Assembly: GCF_013155125.1 (NCBI RefSeq)
Contig: NZ_CP053564.1
Location: 5,649,501 to 5,713,500, forward strand
Direction: 5' to 3'
Length of the DNA stretch: 64,000 bases
Origin: Pseudonocardia broussonetiae
GTDB lineage: Bacteria; Actinomycetota; Actinomycetes; Mycobacteriales; Pseudonocardiaceae
Shown here piece by piece: positions 8,667 through 15,950 of the stretch. A program made the position numbers and the translations under genes. Every line of letters starts with the position of its first letter. Within the stretch, counting starts at the first letter, position 1. Under the pieces are notes generated by a model that did not search any database, was not told the DNA's origin, and saw only the letters and a program-made list of their open reading frames with translations.

Positions 8667-9090
8667 TCAGAGCGTCGGATCCGGCGACTCGATCTCGACG
8701 AGCGCATGAGCGACGGACTCGTAGAGCGGCCACCGGGCGTCGCAGGTGGACGACTCCCAGCACGCGGAGCACGAACGAGCTGCCACCCGCGAGCCTGAAA
8801 CCGATCGACCGTCTGTAGGCGGTCGTCCGGGCGTCGACCAGTGCCCGAACGCCGGCCGCGGCCAGGAACGCCACGGCGTCGCGATCCAGGATGACACCGT
8901 GCGCGGTCGAGGCGAGTGCCGCGTCCAGGGCGTCGTCGAGGACCCAGGCGGTCGAGAGGTCGATGTCCCCGCGTGGTTGGAGCACGAGGACACCGGGCAC
9001 GGCTTCGACGACCTCGACCGACAGCACCGACCGCGCTGTGGGTTGCGGATCGTCAGCCGCCGCTCGCGGTTTGCCTGGCCCATCGGACAC
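8667..9090 (-). pseudogene. STAS-domain anti-sigma factor antagonist with apparent one-base frameshift
   Basis: Starts at a GTG (GGGAGG ten bases upstream). It encodes a STAS fold: VLQPRGDIDLSTAW, GVILDRDAVAFLAAAGVRAL, RLAGGSSFVLRVLGVVHL. The expected C-terminal helix (DARWPLYESVAHALVEI, then a stop at 8667) is present but in another frame. One extra base near 8742 separates the parts. Read literally, the frame continues into the downstream ATPase gene. The residue normally phosphorylated in this family (serine in a DSSG-like loop) is alanine here (AAAG), which is common among actinobacterial paralogues. It may be a sequencing error, a recent pseudogene or a real fusion. Confidence 0.65.
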
Positions 9091-9556
9091 GAGGGGCCGT
9101 CCTCCCGTGATAGGGGGCAGCTCGTTGTCCCTCTGCCGCCGTCCCCGCAGTTCACACCCAGATGCGCCGACTGTCCGGGCGCGGCCGGCACTGTGGGACG
9201 CGAGCGCTCGCCCGTCCGCAGTGACAGCGACTTCGCGTTCTACCGGCGCCGCCGGACGTGAAGGAGGTTGTGCGCCAACGGCCTCGCCGGGCTCGCCCGC
9301 GCCTTGACTTCACCTGGACACCGGGCCACCGAGCACGCGTGACAACACAACGACCACGGCCCGACCCCAGCAGGACACGGTCCAGTTGTCCACAGCTCTC
9401 GATCCGTGGTGGACGCCCCTCGTCAGCTGTCCCATGCTCGACCACGCGACAGACACGGTCCGACCGCGTACGACCACGGGCAGGCCGCTCCGGATCCGGA
9501 CCATCGGGCTCGAACGCCGCGCAGGGCGCGATCACGTCCACCCGCTGGAGTCGATC
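9091..9556. other. Gene-free stretch with DnaA box and GACCACG repeats upstream of xis-int
   Basis: No convincing gene in 466 bases. It holds a consensus actinobacterial DnaA box TTGTCCACA at 9386-9394 inside a block that recurs upstream of the second integrase (26461), with CGACCACG repeats at about 9350, 9451 and 9470. These could be iterons or sites for an element-encoded regulator. Confidence 0.5.
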
Positions 9557-9763
9557 ATGAAGATTCACGACACGTGGTTCACGACCGAGGAGCTCGCCGA
9601 TCTCCTCGGAGTCGATCCCTCGTCGGTGCGCCGCTGGCGCACTGCCACCCCACCGGAGGGGCCCCCGTTCGTCCGGGTCTCGACGCGGCACACCATTTAC
9701 GCGAGGACCGATATCGAGGCCTGGCTGGAGCAGCACCGCACCGATCCGGGCAACGCCGCGTGA
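9557..9763 (+). CDS. xis: Excisionase-like helix-turn-helix protein
   Basis: 68 residues with GGAG six bases before the ATG. Motifs: TTEELADLLGVDPSSVRRWR followed by IYARTDIEAWLEQHR, the winged helix-turn-helix (HTH_17) typical of excisionases (recombination directionality factors) of actinobacterial integrative elements. Its stop overlaps the integrase start (GTGA), a classical xis-int pair. It would bind next to the attachment site and bias the integrase towards excision. Confidence 0.85.
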   Translation: MKIHDTWFTTEELADLLGVDPSSVRRWRTATPPEGPPFVRVSTRHTIYARTDIEAWLEQHRTDPGNAA

Positions 9764-11055
9764 CCACCCCCGGCATACCGCTCGGCGTCATGCTGCACGG
9801 CGCGATCGAGGAGCGACCCGATCGGCCGCTCCGGTACCGCGCCCGTGTCCGGTGGACCGACCCTGCGTCGGGCAGGCGACGTTCGAAGTCCGAGGCCTTC
9901 GCTGCCGAGGAGCCGGCAACCGCGTGGATCGGCCAGATGCAGCGGCTCGCGCTGGGCGGCGTCCACCCGGAAACAGCCACCATGACACTCGCGGAGTACG
10001 GCGAGGCTGTCATGCCGCTGGCGCTGCGCGGTCTGGAGGCCAAGACGCTCGACCCGTACCTGTCGGGTTGGCGGCGACGCGTCGTTCCGTCGCTCGGGCA
10101 CCTCACGCCCAGGATGATCACCAACGGAGCCGTCGACCGCGCCGCGGGTAGCTGGATCGCCGATGAGTGCAGCCGCTCCACCATCAAGAACAGCCTCGCC
10201 GTCCTCGTCCGCGTGATGGAGCAGGCGGTGCGGGACGGCATCCTCGACCGGAACCCGGCCCGCATCACCGGTTGGCAGCACCAGTTCCGCGCGGCCGAGG
10301 ACGAGCTCGACGACCCCCGCTCGCTGGCGCTCCCCGACTGGACCACGCTGGTCAGGCTCGCGGACGCGCTCGTGGCGCGTTCGGCCGACCGGCACCGCGG
10401 TTGGGGCGACGTGACGGTCTTTGCCGCCTGTACGGCGGCGCGTATCGGCGAGGTGTCCGGATGCCGCGTCGGAGACATCGACACCCGGACCTGGATGTGG
10501 ACCGTCCGTCGCCAGACGACACCCTCACCCGGCGGCCTCGTCGACAAGGGCACCAAGGGCAAGCGGGCACGGGTCGTGCCGCTGATCGCCGACGTCCGCG
10601 AGCTCGTTCAGCACCGCATCGCCGCCGCCGGCGGAAGGCCCAACGCCCGACTGTTCACCGGCCCCCGTGGCGGGCGCATCACCACCGCCGTCCTTCGTGA
10701 CGCTACCCACTGGGACGAGGTCGTGAGCTCGCTCGGCCTGGAGCACCTCCGGCGCCACGCCTTGCGCCACACCGGGCTCACATGGATGGCGGACGCCGGA
10801 GTGCCCGTGCACGTATTGCGCGTCATCGCCGGCCACGGATCGCTGACGACGACGCAGCGCTACCTGCACCCCGACCGCCGCAGCATCACCGACGCCGGAG
10901 AGGCACTCACTGCCTACCTCCGCACTCCGCGGTCCCCGAGGGGTCCCCAGCCTGAGGCGAGGCAGATCGTCAGAGTGGAGACTGCCACCGGACGTGCTCC
11001 GGCTCCATCGCACGAATCAGCAGGTAGAACAACGAAACGGGCGGCTCCTCCGTGA
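9760..11055 (+). CDS. int: Tyrosine recombinase / integrase (left element)
   Basis: 431 residues from the GTG overlapping the xis stop. It has an N-terminal arm-binding segment, a core-binding SAM-like region (about 60-170), then the catalytic domain. The catalytic residues are visible: R in CTAARIGEV, K in DKGTKGKRARV, HALRHTG (H-x-x-R), GHGS, and tyrosine in TTTQRYLHPD. It ends immediately before a partial copy of tRNA-Pro (11074-11120), where its own attachment site would be expected. Sequence differs clearly from the integrase at 26915, so the two are not recent duplicates. Intact by all visible criteria. Confidence 0.93.
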   Translation: MTTPGIPLGVMLHGAIEERPDRPLRYRARVRWTDPASGRRRSKSEAFAAEEPATAWIGQMQRLALGGVHPETATMTLAEYGEAVMPLALRGLEAKTLDPYLSGWRRRVVPSLGHLTPRMITNGAVDRAAGSWIADECSRSTIKNSLAVLVRVMEQAVRDGILDRNPARITGWQHQFRAAEDELDDPRSLALPDWTTLVRLADALVARSADRHRGWGDVTVFAACTAARIGEVSGCRVGDIDTRTWMWTVRRQTTPSPGGLVDKGTKGKRARVVPLIADVRELVQHRIAAAGGRPNARLFTGPRGGRITTAVLRDATHWDEVVSSLGLEHLRRHALRHTGLTWMADAGVPVHVLRVIAGHGSLTTTQRYLHPDRRSITDAGEALTAYLRTPRSPRGPQPEARQIVRVETATGRAPAPSHESAGRTTKRAAPP

Positions 11056-11120
11056 AGAGGAACCGCCCGTGTCGACCGTCGGGACGACAGGATTTGAACC
11101 TGCGACCCCTTGACCCCCAG
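11036..11120 (-). repeat. Attachment-site copy: partial tRNA-Pro 3' half plus terminator hairpin
   Basis: 85 bases that match 28182-28266 with only four differences; the last 47 (11074-11120) are identical. It contains the 3' half of tRNA-Pro from the anticodon loop to the acceptor end, plus the GC-rich hairpin that terminates that tRNA. The 5' half of the tRNA is missing. This is the scar expected when an element inserts into a tRNA 3' end. It marks the left border of the 17-kb island and the right border of the left element. The hairpin may also terminate the integrase transcript. Confidence 0.9.
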
Positions 11121-11220
11121 GCACACCAGATGACTTCCTGACGTCGGCCCGAAACGACTGTTTCCGCAGCTCACAGTGCGTGTGCGTCCGGCTGCGTCCG
11201 CCCGCTGCCGTGGCCGTAAT

Positions 11221-11250
11221 CACTCAGTTAGTCACTCAGTTAGTCACTCA
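11221..11250. repeat. Three 12-bp-spaced CACTCA repeats, putative integrase arm sites (left)
   Basis: CACTCA occurs at 11221, 11233 and 11245 within the repeating unit GTTAGTCACTCA. The same unit occurs twice at 28066-28087 near the other end of the island. Both clusters lie about 95-100 bases inside the att repeats, as arm-type integrase sites flanking attP would. Confidence 0.65.
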
Positions 11251-11333
11251 GTCGACACCCCTCGACGCGTAACTCCCGCCCCTTCCCCGCACTCCTCCTC
11301 GTGAGGACGCAAAGCGCGAGAGGAGCCACGGCC

Positions 11334-11555
11334 ATGGTGACACCGAGCACGCTGAACCACCGGGACCGCGCCGCCCTGCGGGCCGTCGCCGCGGGCCGGT
11401 GCGCACTCGCCGGACCCACCCTGCTCGTCGACGGCCTCTGCTGCGCCGACCAGTTCCTCGGCGCCCGCCTGACCGAGGCCGGCCTCATCGACGCGACGGC
11501 GATCGGGCCGGCCTGTCTGACGGCGTCCGGTCGAGCCGTCCTCGAGGCCGCCTGA
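11334..11555 (+). CDS. Small hypothetical protein
   Basis: 73 residues from the ATG at 11334 (AGGAG about nine bases upstream). Alanine- and leucine-rich, with LNHRDRAALRAVAAGRCAL, a CC pair (GLCCADQF) and LTEAGLI then LTASGRAVLEA. The helix pattern resembles a short winged-helix or DUF-type actinobacterial protein, but no family is recognised with certainty. It is the first gene inside the left border of the island. No membrane segment or signal peptide. Confidence 0.6.
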   Translation: MVTPSTLNHRDRAALRAVAAGRCALAGPTLLVDGLCCADQFLGARLTEAGLIDATAIGPACLTASGRAVLEAA

Positions 11556-12046
11556 CACGACGACATCCTTCCGGTCCGGCGGCGGGCGGGTGAGGCGACC
11601 GCCCAGGCGGCGTGGGAGTTGCGCAGCCGACGATGCGCGGTGTCGGCATTCCGTCCCGTCGGTCTGGTGACCACGGAACAACCACACTCCGACCACGCGG
11701 ACCGTCCTGTGGTGCAAGGCCTACGACGACCCCACCGTTGCCCCGATCGTCCCCGCACAGGTCCGCGATGTGCTGCATCTCTGTGGTCTTGTCAGGCGAA
11801 TGCAGGCAGCGGTCGACAGCGCGGCCCTGCAGTTCGACGTACCGCCAGTTGGCCTTCGTGCGTCCATGGCCGTCCATCCGTCGAGGCTGAGGACGGACGC
11901 CATTGTCGACGTGGTGCGCTACGCCACCTCGGTCGCGAGCTCGGCGAGCACGAAGCGGCTGTCCTGCAACGACCCGATCGGTGCCGAACGCGGTGGCGCT
12001 CCTTCACGACCTGCAGCGTCCGCCTGGTAGCCCCGGTCATCGAGGG
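11556..12046. other. Gene-free or decayed stretch
   Basis: About 490 bases with several short open frames on both strands, none with recognisable domains or a good ribosome-binding site. GACCACG/GAACAACCAC repeats at 11666-11700 resemble those upstream of the second integrase at about 26400, so part may be element regulatory DNA. The rest looks like eroded coding sequence. Confidence 0.4.
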
Positions 12047-12625
12047 TCATTCGACCGGCTGCCACTGCTGATCCCCTGCAGGCGCCCAGGCTCGCAACGC
12101 ATCCAGGAGCTCCGCGGGATCCTGTCCGGCGAGCACAAGATCCCGGTCGCCTTGTCGGAGGAACCCTTCGATCACAGCGTGGTCGAGGAAGGCGAGGAAG
12201 TGCCCGTAGTACCCGTCGGTGTCGAGCAGGCCGGTGGGTAGGGAGTGGATGCCGAGCTGGGACCACGTGAGGACCTCGGCGAACTCCTCCAGTGTTCCGA
12301 GGCCGCCGGGGAGCGCGATGAAACCCCCTGCGAGTTCGACCATCTTCGCCTTGCGCTCGTGCATCGACTCCACGACGTGCAGCTCCGTCAGGCCCTGGTG
12401 AGCGATCTCCTGGCCGGCCTGTTCGCGGGGGATCACACCGATCACCGTCCCGCGGGCTTCGAGGGCGGCGTCCGCGAGTGTTCCCATCGTGCCGACGCTC
12501 GCACCGCCGTACACGACGGCGATGCCCTCCTCTGCGAGGTGCCGTCCGAGCCGTCGGGCGCCGTCGACGTACCGCGGTCCCCGGCCGGTGTTCGAGCCGC
12601 AGAACACGCACAGGCTCGTGATCAT
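12047..12625 (-). CDS. LOG family nucleoside 5'-monophosphate phosphoribohydrolase
   Basis: 192 residues from the ATG giving MITSLCVFCGSNTG; GAGGAG lies nine bases upstream, and an ATG two codons earlier is also possible. This is the Rossmann-like LOG (lysine decarboxylase-like, TIGR00730) fold: VFCGSNTG at the N-terminus, VVYGGASVGTMG, the active-site motif LPGGLGTLEE and ESMHERKAKM. Members remove the base from nucleoside 5'-monophosphates, such as cytokinin ribotides, releasing ribose 5-phosphate. They are not lysine decarboxylases despite older names. In this island it is a plausible partner of the PRPP synthetase and the NAMPT homologue, both of which handle phosphoribosyl compounds. Confidence 0.87.
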   Translation of the reverse strand: MITSLCVFCGSNTGRGPRYVDGARRLGRHLAEEGIAVVYGGASVGTMGTLADAALEARGTVIGVIPREQAGQEIAHQGLTELHVVESMHERKAKMVELAGGFIALPGGLGTLEEFAEVLTWSQLGIHSLPTGLLDTDGYYGHFLAFLDHAVIEGFLRQGDRDLVLAGQDPAELLDALRAWAPAGDQQWQPVE

Positions 12626-12794
12626 CGTCATCAGCTCCTCTGTCCCGCTCCATGCGGCGCTCGATAGTGTCGAGCTCCGGGTCCTGCCACCCACGTCCGT
12701 GACGAGTGCTGGACGGCCCATGCGACCTGGCCCCATGACGGTCGTAGGCATCGCGCCGCATCCACGAGCCGGATGACGCACTCGCGGGCTGTCG

Positions 12795-13964
12795 TCACCG
12801 GTATGCCGCCTGGCCTGTGAGCGCTTCGCCGATGACCAGTGTGTGCACTTCATCGGTGCCCTCGTAGGTGCGGACCGACTCGAGGTTGTTGGCGTGGCGC
12901 AGCGGCGAGTACTCCCCGGAGATGCCGCTGCCGCCGAGGACGGTGCGGCACTCCCGTGCGATGGCGATCGCTTCGCGCACGTTGTTCAGCTTGCCCACGC
13001 TGACCTGCTCGGCGCGGAGCTCGTGCCGGTCCTTCAGACGACCGAGGTGCAGGGCCAGCAGCATGGCGGAGTTGAGCGCGACCGCCATGTCGGCCAGCTT
13101 CTTCTGCGTCAGCTGGAAGGCACTGATCGGCCGGTCGAACTGGATGCGCGAGTCCGCGTACCGCAGCGCTGTGCGGAGACTGTCTCGAGCAGCCCCGACC
13201 GCTCCGAAGAGGATCCCGAACCGTGCTTCGTTCAAGCACGCCAGTGGCCCACGCAGCCCACGGGCCTCGGACAGTTGTGCGGACGCCGGGAGGCGGACGT
13301 CCTCCAGGTGCAGCGACGAGGTCACCGACGCGCGCAGGGACAGCTTCTGCTTGATGTCGGTCGTCGTGAACCCGCGGGTACCGCGGGGGACGAGGAAGCC
13401 GCGGATGCCGTCGTCGGTCTGCGCCCAGACCGTCGCGATGTCGGCCAGGCCACCGTTCGTGATCCACGTCTTGGAGCCGTTGATCACCCAGTCGTCGCCG
13501 TCGCGGACCGCCCGGGTGCGCATGCCTGCGGGGTTGGAACCGAAGTCGGGCTCGGTCAGCCCGAAACAGCCGATGGCCTCGCCTGCGGCGAGTCGCGGAA
13601 GCCACTCGGACTTCTGCTCCTCCGAGCCCCACCGCCAGATCGAGAACATCGACAGCGAGCCCTGCACGGAGACGAAGCTGCGCAGGCCGGAGTCGACCCC
13701 CTCGAGTTCCAGACAGGCCAGGCCGTAGCTCACCGCGTTCGTGCCCGCGCAGCCGTAGCCGTCGAGGTGCATGCCGAGCAGTCCGAGTTTGCCGAGTTCG
13801 GGCACCAGATCGCGGGGAAAGGTCGCTGAGTCGTACCACTCCGCGATGTGCGGCCGGGCCCGGTCGTCGAGGAAGGCGCGCACGGTCTGCTGGATGTCCC
13901 GCTCCTCCTCGGTGAGCAGGCAAGCGGTGTCCAGCAGGTCCAGCGGGTCCGTCATCACGGGCAT
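12795..13964 (-). CDS. gcdH: Acyl-CoA dehydrogenase, glutaryl-CoA dehydrogenase type
   Basis: 389 residues, full length for the family. Segments match glutaryl-CoA dehydrogenases closely: GLRSFVSVQGSLSM (position of the substrate-binding arginine), GEAIGCFGLTEPDFGSNP, INGSKTWITNG, IQFDRPISAFQLTQKKLA, and YEGTDEVHTL carrying the catalytic glutamate. It would oxidise and decarboxylate glutaryl-CoA to crotonyl-CoA with FAD, passing electrons to ETF. The island also has a class III CoA-transferase and an aldehyde dehydrogenase, which would complete glutarate semialdehyde to crotonyl-CoA. Glutaryl-CoA specificity is likely but not certain. Confidence 0.85.
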   Translation of the reverse strand: MPVMTDPLDLLDTACLLTEEERDIQQTVRAFLDDRARPHIAEWYDSATFPRDLVPELGKLGLLGMHLDGYGCAGTNAVSYGLACLELEGVDSGLRSFVSVQGSLSMFSIWRWGSEEQKSEWLPRLAAGEAIGCFGLTEPDFGSNPAGMRTRAVRDGDDWVINGSKTWITNGGLADIATVWAQTDDGIRGFLVPRGTRGFTTTDIKQKLSLRASVTSSLHLEDVRLPASAQLSEARGLRGPLACLNEARFGILFGAVGAARDSLRTALRYADSRIQFDRPISAFQLTQKKLADMAVALNSAMLLALHLGRLKDRHELRAEQVSVGKLNNVREAIAIARECRTVLGGSGISGEYSPLRHANNLESVRTYEGTDEVHTLVIGEALTGQAAYR

Positions 13965-14181
13965 GGGTTCTCCGGTGTGGTGTCAGAGGGTCTGTACGAG
14001 TGGCCGGCCAGAGGTGGACGGTCGTCGTCGCTGAGCCGGCAGCACCGAGCCGTGCGAGCGCGCTGCAAGCGTGTCCCCCGTGGCAGCGTCCCCGTAGCCG
14101 ATGCGGACCTCCCCCGGCCCGGTCCGATCATCGAGGGAGCTGGATACACGGACGTTCCCTTCGTCGGAACAGCTCGGGTGG

Positions 14182-15213
14182 TCAGAACAAGTGGTTGTTG
14201 CCGCCGAAGACCTCGCTGACGGAGTCGTCGGTGAAGATGCGACGGATGGAATCAGCCAGTAGCGGCGCGCAGGAGACGACGTCGACGTTGTCGGGGACAC
14301 CGGGGCGCAATGGGATCGTGTCGGTGACGACGATGCGCTCGAACGGTGCGACCGCAAGGTTCTCGTGCGCGCGGCCGCTGAGCACCGGGTGCGTCGCGGC
14401 GGCGAACACGCGTCGGGCACCGGCCTTGACGACGGCTTCGCCTGCTGCCCTCAGAGTTCCCGCGGTGTCGATGATGTCGTCGACGATGATCGCGGTGCGA
14501 TCACGCACGTCGCCGATCACGTGCCCGATCTCGGCGACCTGCTGGCGGGGGCGTTCCTTGTCCAGGATCGCGAGCCCCGCGCCCATGCGGGTGGCGAACT
14601 GCTTGTTGAGCTTGACCCGGCCCGCATCCGGTGCGACGACGACGAGCTCCCCGGGATCCGCCTCGATCCCGCGGAAGTGGTCGGCGAGCATCATCAGCGC
14701 GGTCATGTGGTCCACCGGGCGGGAGAAGAAGCCCTGCAGCTGACCGGCGTGCAGATCCATGGTCAGGACTCGGTCCACGCCTGCGGACTCGAGCATGCGG
14801 GCCACGAGCCTGGCTGAGATGGGTTCGCGCGGTGCGGACTTCTTGTCCTGGCGGGAGTAGCCGTACCACGGTGTCACCGCGATCACGCGGTGCGCGCTGG
14901 CTCCGACCGCGGCGTCGATCATGACGAGCAGTTCGAGCAGGGCGTCGTTGGCGTTGAGGCCGGTGGCGGGGTTGCCGCACATCGGTTGGACGATGAACAC
15001 GTCCGCGCCTCGGATGGAGTCGGTGTAGCGGCAGTACATCTCGTCGTTGGAGAAGGTCTTCAGGATCACCGGGCCGAGCTCGACGCCGAGCTGTCCGGCG
15101 ATCGCCGAGGCCAGAGCGGGGTTGGCGCGGCCTGCGAACAGCATGAGGCGCTTGTCGTAGCTGAACCGCATGCTCGTCGGCCCCGGCCGCACGGACGCGA
15201 TGTCGGTCGTCAT
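14182..15213 (-). CDS. prs: Ribose-phosphate pyrophosphokinase (PRPP synthetase)
   Basis: 343 residues; the ATG overlaps the stop of the HAD gene (ATGA). Motifs: LKTFSNDEMYCRY, VIAVTPWYGYSRQDKKS, the histidine motif TMDLHAGQLQGFF, VVVAPDAGRVK, and the ribose-phosphate loop IIVDDIIDTAGT. It makes PRPP from ribose 5-phosphate and ATP. It differs from the housekeeping actinobacterial Prs in details (PDAG where PD(A/T)G is usual; an extended N-terminus MTTDIASVRPGPTSMRF), so it is probably an accessory copy. Placement in an operon with a NAMPT homologue and downstream of a ribokinase gives an obvious route ribose - ribose 5-P - PRPP - ribotide. Confidence 0.92.
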   Translation of the reverse strand: MTTDIASVRPGPTSMRFSYDKRLMLFAGRANPALASAIAGQLGVELGPVILKTFSNDEMYCRYTDSIRGADVFIVQPMCGNPATGLNANDALLELLVMIDAAVGASAHRVIAVTPWYGYSRQDKKSAPREPISARLVARMLESAGVDRVLTMDLHAGQLQGFFSRPVDHMTALMMLADHFRGIEADPGELVVVAPDAGRVKLNKQFATRMGAGLAILDKERPRQQVAEIGHVIGDVRDRTAIIVDDIIDTAGTLRAAGEAVVKAGARRVFAAATHPVLSGRAHENLAVAPFERIVVTDTIPLRPGVPDNVDVVSCAPLLADSIRRIFTDDSVSEVFGGNNHLF

Positions 15214-15869
15214 GCCGGGCACCCGCGGCCGGTCCGTGCGCCGTCGAGCAGTTCCCTGCCCAGCGCGTAGGCGCCACGGATGTCGTCGCCCTCGAAGCAC
15301 ACCGTCGCACTCTCCCGCAGCCGGGCGGTGCAGTTGACCCCCACGGTGTAGGGCAGACGTGCGAAGAGCAGGGTGTCCGAGGTCGAGTCGCCGTATGCCA
15401 CGCACTCCTGATCGGTGATCTCGAGCTCGTCGAGCAGCGCCAGGGTGATGTCGACCTTGTGCTGCAGCGTGAGGAGCCGCTCCTTGCGGGTCGGGACGTT
15501 CGGCACCACGTCGGATCCGAACGTGCGATGGGCACCCCAGGCCTCCAACCTCCTGACGAAGAAGTGCGGCGACTGCGAGATGACGGCGATGTGCTCGCCG
15601 CGCGACCGGATGTCGGCGAAGACCTCGCGGACGCCGTCCATCCAGGCCGACGCGGCGAACGCCGCATCGATCTCGGCTTCGCTGACGTCGGCCCAGAGCG
15701 GCAGCATCTGCTCCCAGAACTGCACGTCGGTGATCTCGCCGCGGAGCCATGCCTGCTCGATCCGGTCGGCCGGCTCATGGGTCCCCAGGTGCCGGGCGAG
15801 CTCGACCGAGCCGGCTCCGCGCAGGAGGGTGCCGTCCATGTCGAAGACGTGCAGGTGCGTCCGGGTCAT
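15210..15869 (-). CDS. HAD-IB family phosphatase, SerB-like
   Basis: 219 residues from the ATG at 15869 (GGAG eight bases upstream). HAD motif I is HVFDMDGTLLRG, motif II serine VISQSP, a lysine in PTRKERLL, and motif IV AYGDSTSDTLLF. The helical cap (ELARHLGTH to DAAFAASAW) matches the phosphoserine phosphatase/HAD-IB group, which includes phosphatases of many small phosphomonoesters. Lying between a NAMPT homologue and a PRPP synthetase, overlapping the latter, it may dephosphorylate a ribotide product; that is inference. Confidence 0.85.
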   Translation of the reverse strand: MTRTHLHVFDMDGTLLRGAGSVELARHLGTHEPADRIEQAWLRGEITDVQFWEQMLPLWADVSEAEIDAAFAASAWMDGVREVFADIRSRGEHIAVISQSPHFFVRRLEAWGAHRTFGSDVVPNVPTRKERLLTLQHKVDITLALLDELEITDQECVAYGDSTSDTLLFARLPYTVGVNCTARLRESATVCFEGDDIRGAYALGRELLDGARTGRGCPA

Positions 15870-15898
15870 CGAGCGGGCTCCAGGGGGGTTGGAGTGCG

Positions 15899-15938
15899 GT
15901 GCCGTCGCGGCCGGGGAAGGGGCCGGCCGCGACGGCAC
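15899..15938 (-). terminator. Perfect 16-bp hairpin between the NAMPT-like and HAD genes
   Basis: Arms 15899-15914 and 15923-15938 (GTGCCGTCGCGGCCGG and its exact complement) enclose an eight-base loop. No T-run follows, so it is more likely an attenuator or mRNA-stabilising hairpin than a full terminator. It would lower expression of the HAD and prs genes relative to the first gene. Confidence 0.65.
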
Positions 15939-15950
15939 GACAGGTGTGCG

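Noticed and set aside
11485..12030. Overlapping small open frames in the 11.5-12.0 kb stretch
   Set aside because: None has a recognisable fold, a good ribosome-binding site or consistent coding bias; reported as a gene-free stretch instead.
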